IMG/VR virus record: IMGVR_UViG_3300022752_000464
Span: 1 to 20,978 of that record
Strand: one strand, 5' to 3'
DNA length: 20,978 nucleotides
DNA from: a virus
Part shown: one piece after another, positions 13,772 through 20,978 of the stretch
Position numbering within the stretch: the first letter of the stretch is position 1
Layout: each line of letters starts with the position of its first letter
Position numbers and translations under genes: made by a program
Notes under the pieces: generated by a model
Databases searched by the model: none
Seen by the model: only the letters and a program-made list of their open reading frames with translations
Told to the model about the DNA's origin: nothing

Positions 13772-14304
13772 TGGCAACGCAGGGTCTTCCCTCGGAGCAG
13801 GAGCCGGTTGTTGACCGGTTCAGGCGGTGGAACCCGGTCTGGTATCGCTGGATCAAGCCGCTTCTTGAGCAGGTGCGGACCACTGCCAAAGACGTCAACC
13901 AGGCAAACGTGTCGATCACGGAGATCCGGCAGGTGACTGACGGGCTTGGCGCCCGCTGGGGGATCGCCGTCAACGTCGACAACAAGGTAGTGGGCCTGGT
14001 GCGCCTTGACGGCGACGTCACGCAGTCGACCTTCACGGTGCTCGCTGACAAATTCATCGTGCGGCATCCAACAACAACGACCGACATTCAGGCGTTTATC
14101 GTTGGGCAAGTCAACGGCGTGTCGACAGTCGGAATCAACGGGAACCTGATTGTCGATAATTCCATCCTGGCGCGGCACATCGGCGTCGACAGCCTGTCCG
14201 CGATCACTGCAGACGTCGGCGAGCTGGAAGCTGGCATCATTCGTTCGGCAAACGGGAAGATGATCATCAATCTCGACAACGGGTTCTTGAGGATCACGGC
14301 TTGA
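13771..14304 (+). CDS. DUF1983-type protein (lambda gpJ C-terminal-like, stand-alone)
   Basis: The 177-residue product matches the domain found near the C-terminus of long-tailed-phage tip protein J. After an N-terminal stretch with RRWNPVWYRWIKPLLEQVRT, the domain runs SITEIRQVTDGLGARWGIAV, NVDNKVVGLVRLDG, STFTVLADKFIVRHP, FIVGQVNGVSTVGINGNLIV and DNSILARHIGVDSLSAIT. It ends with the repeated-strand pattern ADVGELEAGIIRSANGKMII and LDNGFLRITA. The 'ARWGV-x-V-D/N-x-N-G-x-V-x-G' plus 'F-x-V-x-ADxF' signature is the basis of the call. In lambda-type phages this segment is part of a >1000-residue tip protein; here it is an independent small gene in a short-tailed phage. It probably serves as a fibre stem or receptor-binding adaptor at the tail tip. 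Confidence 0.75.
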   Translation: MATQGLPSEQEPVVDRFRRWNPVWYRWIKPLLEQVRTTAKDVNQANVSITEIRQVTDGLGARWGIAVNVDNKVVGLVRLDGDVTQSTFTVLADKFIVRHPTTTTDIQAFIVGQVNGVSTVGINGNLIVDNSILARHIGVDSLSAITADVGELEAGIIRSANGKMIINLDNGFLRITA

Positions 14305-15059
14305 TGGGCATCGATCTCTACGCCAACTCGTCTGTCTGCGCTGTCTTCGAGAACACCGCAGGCGACGCGCCGATTTCGAGCCCGCTGGCGCACCTCGACA
14401 AACTCAAGTTCCATTCGAGTCTCGACTATGTCGAGTTCGACCAAAAGGTAACCGGATCTGTCACGCTGCCGGCACGCACCTACGGATCTGTCGGGACCGC
14501 CCTGTACCCGATCCTTGCTCACGGCAGGAGCGCCGCGCCGCTGGTGACGGGCATTTGCACCATCCTGGGCAACGAAATCCCGCTGGCCGGGTTCACGCCG
14601 ATCCAGACAGCGATCGCGGGGCAGTTTCGTCGCGCGATCTTCGTGTCGAGTGACGCGACGTATGTCTATCTAGGAGAATCGTACTTGGCTCGCGGGCCTG
14701 CATCGGCGGCAATCGAGTTTGCATCTGTGCTCGTGAGCTACACCGTCTACTTGTCTCGACGCACGATGCCGTACGCGGCTCCTGTCTATGCGGCGGACAT
14801 GCTCAATCTTAGTGCGGCACAGGCCATCATGGGGCGTGGTCGGTTCGATGCGTCAAAGAAGTACTTTCGTGCCGACTCGACGGGAGCCCTAATGGCGGAC
14901 AAAGGCCGCACCGGCTCGCTCTATGTGGCGGGCGCCGGTGTGGCACCGTTCTACAACGCGCCGCAGTGGGGCTACAAATGCGGCTCCTACGAGTTCAATG
15001 CCGCAGCAAATGCGGGCGCCGGGTTTGTCCCTGGCACACCAACGCGCATTGACGCCTGA
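14304..15059 (+). CDS. Structural protein, function unknown
   Basis: A 251-residue product from the ATG that shares one base with the previous stop (TGATG). The sequence looks beta-rich: GIDLYANSSVCAVFENTAGD, KFHSSLDYVEFDQKVTGSVT, TLPARTYGSVGTALYPILAH, RRAIFVSSDATYVYLGESYL, and toward the end SLYVAGAGVAPFYNAPQWGY with aromatic-rich loops. No known family, catalytic motif, signal peptide or membrane segment is recognised. It sits between the DUF1983-type gene and the next beta protein and shares their coupled arrangement, so it is probably part of the tail tip or fibre complex. The shared FEFD/F-D-x-x style N-terminal layout with the next gene (short beta start, then a strand ending in a T/V-x-x-P-A/Q motif) hints that the two may be distantly related. 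Confidence 0.6.
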   Translation: MGIDLYANSSVCAVFENTAGDAPISSPLAHLDKLKFHSSLDYVEFDQKVTGSVTLPARTYGSVGTALYPILAHGRSAAPLVTGICTILGNEIPLAGFTPIQTAIAGQFRRAIFVSSDATYVYLGESYLARGPASAAIEFASVLVSYTVYLSRRTMPYAAPVYAADMLNLSAAQAIMGRGRFDASKKYFRADSTGALMADKGRTGSLYVAGAGVAPFYNAPQWGYKCGSYEFNAAANAGAGFVPGTPTRIDA

Positions 15060-15604
15060 TGCCCTTCGAGATGATGCCGGGCCGGTTCGTGCTGACCGAC
15101 ACGGACGGCAGAGTTGCATTCGACACAAATTACAGGTCGTTGCATCAGCTCGGGTATTTCTCGGGATCGTTTGTCATACCGCAGCGCAGCTGCATCGGTA
15201 CCGAGCTCGATGTGGCGGCGACCTATTCTATCGGGTCTGTTTCGCCGTTCGCGAACATGCTGATGGGGTCGTTCTACGTCACCAGAATTGGCACCTTTCC
15301 AACCGGGGTTTTCGAGGTGGTGCCGCTTGGTGTGTGGCTTCCGGTCGGGGGAACCGTTGATCTGACGCTCGGTCGAGGGCAGACGTTCCTGACGTCGGGT
15401 GTTGTCCAGACCGGTGGAGCGGACGGCTCCGATCTTGTCGGCGTTCAGCAGCTTACATTTGAAATCATCGGCTCCTCCGTCGTGGCGACAGAGCGAGCAA
15501 AGTACGTGCTGACCCGGACGGCCGGGCTTCAGCAGACCACGTTCGGCGGTTCGGCGTCTTATCAAATCGACTACCACGTCTTCGCAATGGCGTGCGACCT
15601 TTGA
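15059..15604 (+). CDS. Beta-rich structural protein, function unknown
   Basis: The product has 181 residues and begins at the ATG that shares a base with the preceding stop (TGATG). Features are an N-terminal GRFVLTDTDGRVAFDTNYRS, then FSGSFVIPQRSCIG, a middle strand-loop SFYVTRIGTFPTGVFEVVPL, and a C-terminal YVLTRTAGLQQTTFGGSASY followed by a Y-x-VFAMACDL end. Alternating hydrophobic strands and Gly turns suggest a compact beta sandwich. No family is recognised. The opening pattern (a D-x-x-G-R-V-x-FDT followed by a G-S-x-x-x-P strand) resembles small phage tip or fibre proteins. It ends the beta-protein set and is followed by an 11-base gap and the ejection-type genes. Confidence 0.62.
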   Translation: MPFEMMPGRFVLTDTDGRVAFDTNYRSLHQLGYFSGSFVIPQRSCIGTELDVAATYSIGSVSPFANMLMGSFYVTRIGTFPTGVFEVVPLGVWLPVGGTVDLTLGRGQTFLTSGVVQTGGADGSDLVGVQQLTFEIIGSSVVATERAKYVLTRTAGLQQTTFGGSASYQIDYHVFAMACDL

Positions 15605-15615
15605 GGTAAACGGCA

Positions 15616-16635
15616 ATGTCACTTCTCGGACTGTTCGACGGCTCGAACGCAAGGCGAGCTGCGGGATACGCAACAGGCGCAGCCAACAACGAGCTGACGA
15701 CCGGCTACAACAATGCATTCGGCACCCTGGCTCGCTCGCGCAACGATCAGCTTGCGGCGCTCAAATCTGGCTACTCGCACGCAATGGACGCGATGAACCA
15801 GGGCGAGGCCACATCGGCCGGCTATCTCAACAAAGGCTACGACACAGCACGCGGAGACGTTGGCGCCGGCTACGACTCAGCCAAGACCAACGTCACCGAC
15901 TATTACAATCGCTCTCAAAATTTGCTGAACCCGTACATTCAACGAGGCAGCACGCTGTCCGACCTGTACTCGACAGCGCTCGGCGGCAAAGGCGCCGATG
16001 CTCAGCGCCAGTTCTACAGCGATTACGCGTCGAATGATCCATACCGCGAGTTCAGAGACGAGCAGGCCAACCGCGCCATCATGGCGTCGATGAATGCGCG
16101 TGGGCAGTCAAACTCTGGTCGCGCCAACCTTGCTGTGTCTCGCGCCAGCATGGAGCGCGGCAGCCAGGATCTGCAGCAGTATCTTGATCGGCTTGACCGG
16201 GCCGGACAACAGGGCGGGCAGTACGCCACGACGCTGGCGGGGCTGGCATCTCAGACGGGGCAGACGATGGGCAATCTTGAGGCTCGCAGGGGCGAGACGC
16301 TCGGCAACATCGAAACGTCGCGCGGCGGCGCCTTGGCACAGAACACCGGCAACTATGCCACGCAGCGCGGTCAGTACGGCTACAAGTTCGGTGCCGATCA
16401 GGCTGCGGCACACCAAGGCTACGGTCAAAGCCAGGCCGCCCTCGATTATCAGGTCGGTCAAGGTCGCGCCGGCAATCACATCGGGTATGGAAACGCCGTG
16501 GCTGCAGCGAACACCGGTGCTGCTAACAACCTGATCGGGTTAGGAAGCGCGCTCATCAGTGGCTTCACGCCGGGCAAAAGTGGCATCAGCCCGGTTGGCA
16601 ATCTGGTTCGCACCTTTTACGGGAACGCAATCTGA
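15616..16635 (+). CDS. Internal virion / DNA-ejection protein candidate with 11-residue repeats
   Basis: The 339-residue product is Ala/Gly/Gln/Asn-rich and built on an 11-residue period. GY pairs start at 30, 52, 74 and 85, with tyrosines continuing at 96-97 and 107. From residue 219 contiguous 11-residue blocks begin GNLEARRGETL, GNIETSRGGAL, AQNTGNYATQR, GQYGYKFGADQ, AAAHQGYGQSQ, AALDYQVGQGR and AGNHIGYGNAV. The central part (130-195) is a charged helix with YREFRDEQANRAIMASMNAR. Such hendecad, helix-rich proteins are typical of podoviral ejection proteins that assemble a channel across the host envelope. The place after the tail-tip genes and before two larger similar genes fits the P22 gp7 slot. 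GAGG at 15603-15606 lies 9 bases before the ATG. The P22-gp7 comparison is based on position and character. Confidence 0.62.
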   Translation: MSLLGLFDGSNARRAAGYATGAANNELTTGYNNAFGTLARSRNDQLAALKSGYSHAMDAMNQGEATSAGYLNKGYDTARGDVGAGYDSAKTNVTDYYNRSQNLLNPYIQRGSTLSDLYSTALGGKGADAQRQFYSDYASNDPYREFRDEQANRAIMASMNARGQSNSGRANLAVSRASMERGSQDLQQYLDRLDRAGQQGGQYATTLAGLASQTGQTMGNLEARRGETLGNIETSRGGALAQNTGNYATQRGQYGYKFGADQAAAHQGYGQSQAALDYQVGQGRAGNHIGYGNAVAAANTGAANNLIGLGSALISGFTPGKSGISPVGNLVRTFYGNAI

Positions 16636-18245
16636 TGAACCAGTTTGCCTATCCGCGCATCGATCCCAACGCCTACTTAGGTCAGGTCGATTTCTCTCCG
16701 CTGCTCCGAGTGATCTCGGGGTATCGCGACGCGGTCGACAACGCGGAAGACTACAGAACGCGCCAGCGTGTTGGCGCCGCGCTTGCCGACAACGATTTTG
16801 GCGCAGCTCGCCAAGCGGGTGCCGCGGGCGGCATGGACCCCGGATCGCTTCTTGCGCTCGGTCAGCGCCAGATGGAGGACGAGCGTCGTCGTCAGCAAGA
16901 CGAGACGTGGCAGCGCATGAAGGGCAACGCCTCGATGTTCTCAGGCTTCGGCCCAATGGGATCGGTCGTGCAGCAGTTGCCTGCCGATCTAGGGCTGCCG
17001 GCCTTGATGGATCTCTACAAAAGCCAGGCGCAAAATGAGCTGCTCCGCGCACAGACGCAGCACTATCGGTCCAAAGCCCAAGCAACGCAGCCGGCTGAGG
17101 ACCCCAACCTAAAGTTCCTTCGCGCTGCTCAAGCCGCCGGCATCAGGCCGAACAGTGAACCCCAGGATGGCGATGGATCCGCAATCCCAACAGCGCCATA
17201 TCCCTCTGATCAACGACAAGAGCAGGCGCCGCCGCAGATCGCGCCCACACCTCAACGACAAGAGCAGGCGCCGCCGCAGATCGCGCCCACACCTTCCGGG
17301 CTAGATCGAGCTGCCGCAACGCGTGGCAATCGCTCGTGGCGCGATGTCCTAAAAGGAAAGGGGGCGGAGGACGGCGGCGCGTCTCCCGACGTCAGCGTGA
17401 GTGGCCAGCTCATCCCAGACCAAGCGGCGGTTGATCCGGGCCGTTTGCCGGATCCGGGCTCCGAAAGGAGAACGTCGTTGCGCGGTCAAACGCGAGCACA
17501 AACGGATGCTGCGCTTTTTCCCGATCGATACAACGCGGACCTCGTCTCTGAGCAAGAAAAGCTGATGGGCATCACACCCCAGCAGAAACTGACGAACATG
17601 AAGATCCAGTATCTTTCGCAGGGCCGCAACCCCCCTATCGGCTACGAATGGCGGCTTGATCCGCAAGGGAATCTTTTTGCCAAGAAGATCGCCGAGCCTG
17701 GGACACGCAAAGGTGACGTGTCTCCAGAGACTGTGTCGCTGGCCATCGATAAAATTGACAGCGCCATGAAGGTTCTTGGGGGCACGTTGAACAGAGACGG
17801 ATCTCCACGAGGCGACGGGCCTTGGCGGGTCAGCAAGATCGCGTCTGACCTTACGGGCGGCTACATGTTCCCCGATCTGTATCAAGCGTTGCAGACTGGG
17901 CATTACGCCGCAATGCAAGCGCTCTATGCTCAGTCCGGCAAATCTTTTTCAAAGGCCGAAATGGAAAACGACTTGAAGCTGTTCAAGCCGCTGCCGACTG
18001 ATACTGAAGAGATGAGTCTATTCAAACTTCAAAGCGTCAAAAGGCTGCTGCTGTCTCTCGATGCCGCCCGATCCGCAAACCTTCCCCCTGAACGGCTTCG
18101 TGAAGTGTACAAGTCGGCCATTTCCCGCTCTGTCGAGGCGTTTGACCGCCGTTCTGGGCAAACATCGAACGCAGCGCCATCGTCGCCTCAAGTTGCGCCA
18201 GATCGCCAGCGCGATCGTTTGAACGCAAAATACGGCCTGGAGTGA
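16635..18245 (+). CDS. Internal virion / DNA-ejection protein candidate
   Basis: A 536-residue product (ATG sharing one base with the previous stop, TGATG) probably in the place of P22 gp20. The N-terminal half is helical (FSPLLRVISGYRDAVDNAED, LLALGQRQMEDERRRQQDET, YKSQAQNELLRAQTQHYRSK). Residues ~160-300 are disordered and Pro/Gln-rich, including a perfect in-frame duplication of QRQEQAPPQIAPTP at 193-206 and 207-220. From ~325 a conserved-looking helical domain follows: PETVSLAIDKIDSAMKVLGG, TGGYMFPDLYQALQTGHYAA, LYAQSGKSFSKAEMENDLKL and FKLQSVKRLLLSLDAARSAN. Its Y-x-x-SG-x-x-x-S/P-x-x-E pattern resembles a helical domain of phage internal proteins. No enzymatic motif is seen. Confidence 0.6.
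   Translation: MNQFAYPRIDPNAYLGQVDFSPLLRVISGYRDAVDNAEDYRTRQRVGAALADNDFGAARQAGAAGGMDPGSLLALGQRQMEDERRRQQDETWQRMKGNASMFSGFGPMGSVVQQLPADLGLPALMDLYKSQAQNELLRAQTQHYRSKAQATQPAEDPNLKFLRAAQAAGIRPNSEPQDGDGSAIPTAPYPSDQRQEQAPPQIAPTPQRQEQAPPQIAPTPSGLDRAAATRGNRSWRDVLKGKGAEDGGASPDVSVSGQLIPDQAAVDPGRLPDPGSERRTSLRGQTRAQTDAALFPDRYNADLVSEQEKLMGITPQQKLTNMKIQYLSQGRNPPIGYEWRLDPQGNLFAKKIAEPGTRKGDVSPETVSLAIDKIDSAMKVLGGTLNRDGSPRGDGPWRVSKIASDLTGGYMFPDLYQALQTGHYAAMQALYAQSGKSFSKAEMENDLKLFKPLPTDTEEMSLFKLQSVKRLLLSLDAARSANLPPERLREVYKSAISRSVEAFDRRSGQTSNAAPSSPQVAPDRQRDRLNAKYGLE
17211..17294 (+). repeat. Perfect 42-bp tandem duplication inside the ejection-protein gene
   Basis: Two adjacent identical 42-base copies, 17211-17252 and 17253-17294, each starting CAACGACAAGAGCAGG and ending GCGCCCACACCT. 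The unit is a multiple of three, so it adds exactly 14 residues (QRQEQAPPQIAPTP) to a Pro/Gln-rich linker without breaking the frame. Zero mismatches between copies indicate a recent event, or strong homogenisation. Confidence 0.95.
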
Positions 18246-18251
18246 TGACCA

Positions 18252-20978
18252 TTGGCTGACCTTGACCGCATCCACCGCAACATCAAACGCATGGTCGACC
18301 AGGGCGCTCCCGAGGCGGACGTTGACGAATACGTGAAGACCGAAGGCGTAACTCCCGGCATGCTTCGCGCCTACAAAGCACAATCGTTCCATGAGTTTGA
18401 CAGGGCGCGCTCGGAAATGAACCCCGAGCACTACGGCATGTCGCCCGAACAGATCCGGCTTTACGAAGGCCGTCGCGCGTCGGACCGCGCCGTCGCGGAC
18501 AAAATGGGCAACACAGTGTTCGGTCGCATTGCGGAATCGACCGGCGTTGGTGGTCGTCCGAGCACATGGGCAGCGGACTCAAGGTTGCTGCTCGATTCTG
18601 TCGGGCTCGGCTTTCGCGGCGAGATCAGTGCTCTTGGCAGCACGCTCTACGACGTGGCAACTGGTGCCCATTCGCGAGGCGACAAATCGTTTGGTCAGCG
18701 GTTCGGCATGTACCAGGGTGTAGAGGATGCGCTCGATCGCCGCGCTCGCGAAGAGTCGTCTTCAGAAGGTGCTGCCAAATCGTTCCTGGCACCGTTCGGC
18801 ATCACGGTTGCGAAGGCGCCAGCCGCAGCAGCTGGCGCAATGCAGCAAGCCGTTGGTGTTCTTCCAAGTCTTGCGCAGTTCGGCCGCGAGTTCATTAAGC
18901 AGTCGCCGACAATCGCCAAGACGGGCGCCATCTATGGCGGCATCAACGCGGCAGGCACCGCGGAGGGCGACGTTCTTGACCGCGCGGCTGCGGCTCCTGG
19001 TGGTGCTACCGAAGGCGCTCTGCTGGCGCTTGGCCTTGGTGGTGGCCTTGGTGGCATCATGGCGGCGCGCGCTGGCAGGAAGGCCGCCAAGGTTGAAGAA
19101 GCGTCCGGCCGCGCTGCGCAGGCGCAAGAGCTGGAGCAAGCCGGCCTTCCTGTGTTTGGTCCCGCCATTACCGACAGCGGCGCCGCGTCTCGCATGGCAC
19201 AGACGGCAACCTCAAACATCGCAGGAGGTCCGCTCAAGGACCGTGTCGCCGACGTCTCGAATGCAACTCTTGCTCAAGCCCAAGGCAAGCTGCGCCAGGT
19301 CACCGGCGATTTGCCGCCGAACGATCTTGGCATCCAGGTCCAGGACACGTTGCGCCGGAACATTCGGCACCACAGCCGGTCGCCTGAAGAAGTGCGAACG
19401 ATGCCGAATGAGCAGGTCGAGCAGTTCAGCGGGCCGGTCAACAACATGGGGTTCGGTCCGCCGCGTCCGCGAGTCGAGCCTGAGCAGCCACGCATGATCG
19501 ATCCGGTGCAGCCTGACTATGCGCGGTTCCGCCCCGAGGATGAGTTCGTGCGCGGCCTCAAGCCGGAGCCGAAGTATCCCACATTTGAAGAGACGCCGAT
19601 CCCGCCTCGGGTCGACGCCATGCACCAGGAGTACCGCTCGGTCGCCGACGGCTTGGCTCGGCAGAGAGCGGCAGTCGATCTGTCGTATCGAAACTTGACG
19701 CAGGCCGTCGATCAAGCTCACGGCGAGGCGCTGGCTCGCGCGTTACCGGAGCAGGTAATTGCACAGCGCAACCAGCTTCAGGGTGAAGTGTCACGTCTGA
19801 GCAACGAGATCAACGCAGTCCTGGGGACGCCATCTCCGCTTGGGCAAGCTGCAGGCGCGGCATCCGACCAGACAGCAGACATGGCACGGCGCATTCGGGT
19901 TGCGCAGTTGACATCCGAGCGCGATGCGGCTTTCGCCAAGCTCAACGATCTGAAGTCTCGCTACGACTTCGATTTGCCGGCAAAGCTGCGACGCGCATTT
20001 GAAACGGGCCAATGGGATCAGGCTGCGATGAGCGCCATGCATCCCAAAGATGCCGCCGCCGTCAGTGCGCTGCACCGACAGGCGCTCGAAGCCAAGGGCA
20101 ACCTCGCCCGCTTAACGTCGGATGCTGCCGCAGCTGAGGAAACCGCTCGGATCTCACAGCGTGCCGCAACAGATGCGCAGACCAGATCATGGCGAGATGC
20201 TGTCTCGGCCGAACGCGATCGAGCGCAGCGCGTCTACGAAGAGTCCCTGTCTCGGGCACAGCAGCAGGCGGCACGGTCCCGCGCCGAAAGCGAAGCGGCT
20301 CGCGAAACCGATCGCCTGCGCATGTCCGAACAAGAGCGCGTTCGGCAAATCAACGAGGCGCGGCAGGCTGAGGCAGAGCGCGTGTGGTCCGAACAGCTTC
20401 AGTCCGGCAGTGGGTTTGTCGCGGGCCGCACCAGGGAAAGTTATCCGACGGAATTCAACGCCGCCTACACGCGCATCGAGCGCGAGCTTCCCGGCGAGCG
20501 GTTCAATCCTTTCTGGGTAAAACCCGGCCAGGAACCGTCGGCGATGTCCCGCTTCATGGGTGAGCTGCTCGACAGTGGTGCCGGCACGCTGCACCTGAGC
20601 GGCGCGCGGCGTGGCATCTACGACGAGCGCGGCGGCATCCGCCCTGATCTCATCGAATACATGAGGCCGCGCCTGGGCAATGAGGCGACGGCTGCAATTC
20701 AGCGCCTCAGCGATGCGGCTGCCAACCGGCAAGGCATTTCGCCAGAAGGGTTCCGCGACATTCGCACGCAGATTGGCAAGGCGATTGGCGAGGCGCGAGA
20801 TACCGGTGCCGACGCTGCGCTTCTCAAGCGCATGTACGCAGCAATGTCCGACGACATGTATGCGTCGCTTGAGCGGCAGGGGCGCGGTCGGCAGTTCAAA
20901 GCGGGCAATGCGGACTACACCGTAGACCCTGCCGGCGGCACGGCGCGTGATGGGCGCCCAGCTCAGAGCACGTACTAC
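18252..20978 (+). CDS. Very large virion protein, 3'-truncated by window edge
   Basis: One reading frame is open from 18252 to the last base (909 codons, no stop), so the gene continues beyond the window. The start is TTG at 18252 behind GGAG at 18239-18242 (9 bases); the ATG at 18245 gives only four codons. Residues 10-40 contain IKRMVDQGAPEADVDEYVKT, a motif common in large phage structural proteins. Residues 221-275 are Gly/Ala-rich and hydrophobic (IAKTGAIYGGINAAG, then TEGALLALGLGGGLGGIMAA), possibly membrane-interacting. A Pro-rich charged linker follows, then a long coiled coil at about 629-718, and then a helical part with GRTRESYPTEFNAAYTRIER and LIEYMRPRLGN. Position fits the last P22 ejection protein (gp16), but the length already exceeds it. 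It may be a giant multi-domain internal protein; no lytic or other enzyme motif is visible so far. Confidence 0.8.
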   Translation, partial: MADLDRIHRNIKRMVDQGAPEADVDEYVKTEGVTPGMLRAYKAQSFHEFDRARSEMNPEHYGMSPEQIRLYEGRRASDRAVADKMGNTVFGRIAESTGVGGRPSTWAADSRLLLDSVGLGFRGEISALGSTLYDVATGAHSRGDKSFGQRFGMYQGVEDALDRRAREESSSEGAAKSFLAPFGITVAKAPAAAAGAMQQAVGVLPSLAQFGREFIKQSPTIAKTGAIYGGINAAGTAEGDVLDRAAAAPGGATEGALLALGLGGGLGGIMAARAGRKAAKVEEASGRAAQAQELEQAGLPVFGPAITDSGAASRMAQTATSNIAGGPLKDRVADVSNATLAQAQGKLRQVTGDLPPNDLGIQVQDTLRRNIRHHSRSPEEVRTMPNEQVEQFSGPVNNMGFGPPRPRVEPEQPRMIDPVQPDYARFRPEDEFVRGLKPEPKYPTFEETPIPPRVDAMHQEYRSVADGLARQRAAVDLSYRNLTQAVDQAHGEALARALPEQVIAQRNQLQGEVSRLSNEINAVLGTPSPLGQAAGAASDQTADMARRIRVAQLTSERDAAFAKLNDLKSRYDFDLPAKLRRAFETGQWDQAAMSAMHPKDAAAVSALHRQALEAKGNLARLTSDAAAAEETARISQRAATDAQTRSWRDAVSAERDRAQRVYEESLSRAQQQAARSRAESEAARETDRLRMSEQERVRQINEARQAEAERVWSEQLQSGSGFVAGRTRESYPTEFNAAYTRIERELPGERFNPFWVKPGQEPSAMSRFMGELLDSGAGTLHLSGARRGIYDERGGIRPDLIEYMRPRLGNEATAAIQRLSDAAANRQGISPEGFRDIRTQIGKAIGEARDTGADAALLKRMYAAMSDDMYASLERQGRGRQFKAGNADYTVDPAGGTARDGRPAQSTYY

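Noticed and set aside
14987-15718. 243-codon minus-strand frame
   Set aside because: It crosses the junction of two coupled plus-strand genes and shows no domain; GC-rich antisense artefact.
18245-18259. Mini-frame ATG ACC ATT GGC TGA before the last gene, as a possible leader peptide
   Set aside because: Four codons with no sign of regulation; more simply a chance ATG overlapping the previous stop.
18727-19497. 256-codon plus-strand frame of Arg/Ser/Ala-rich sequence
   Set aside because: It lies in another frame inside the long gene that starts at 18252; composition (Arg, Ser, Leu runs) is that of an off-frame translation.
1-20978. CRISPR array, tRNA genes, insertion sequences, integrase or defence genes
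   Set aside because: I saw no spaced direct repeats, cloverleaf-like sequence, inverted-repeat-bounded transposase frame, recombinase motif or toxin/defence domain; the whole window is accounted for by virion-type genes.

Overview
The window is the virion-morphogenesis region of a tailed phage or prophage. Its proteins point to a short-tailed (podovirus-like) particle. All genes supported here are on the + strand and packed almost end to end. The DNA is GC-rich, with strong G/C preference at third codon positions. Together with the phage protein types this suggests an alphaproteobacterial host, perhaps Hyphomicrobiales (Rhizobium/Bradyrhizobium-like), but that is inference. No integrase, att site, tRNA or host gene is visible, so lytic phage and prophage cannot be told apart.

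Layout. (1) 2-1285: a multi-span membrane protein with a long coiled coil, cut by the left edge, then a small holin-like membrane protein that seems to start at CTG and whose coding signal continues in the +1 frame past its stop. (2) 1307-5212: DNA packaging, with an Sf6-type small terminase, a large terminase with ATPase and nuclease motifs, and a P22-type portal. (3) 5213-8432: a hairpin, then a scaffold candidate, an N4-gp56-type major capsid protein and three small proteins that are probably head decoration or accessory proteins. (4) 8443-11970: fibre-like and accessory genes, including a protein built from about 22-residue repeats. (5) 11967-13771: neck proteins, a P22 gp4-like adaptor candidate and a clear gp10-like (packaged-DNA stabilisation) protein. 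(6) 13771-15604: a free-standing DUF1983 (lambda gpJ C-terminal type) protein and two unidentified beta-rich proteins. (7) 15616-20978: three large Ala/Gly/Gln-rich proteins in the place where P22 has its ejection proteins gp7, gp20 and gp16. The last starts at TTG and runs off the right edge.

How the genes work together. Terminase cuts and pumps DNA through the portal into a procapsid built by coat on scaffold. Decoration proteins dress the shell, gp4/gp10-like proteins close the neck, fibre and DUF1983 proteins would contact the host, and the ejection proteins would line the DNA path into the cell. From 10282 to 15059 nine successive junctions are 1- or 4-base stop/start overlaps, so these genes are probably translationally coupled on one long message. 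No promoter was recognised.

I did not find a defence system or other non-virion module. The most unusual points are the reading-frame switch at 1168-1170, the stand-alone gpJ-like domain in a short-tailed phage, the two repeat-built proteins (22- and 11-residue periods), the perfect 42-bp in-frame duplication, and the very large open-ended final gene.
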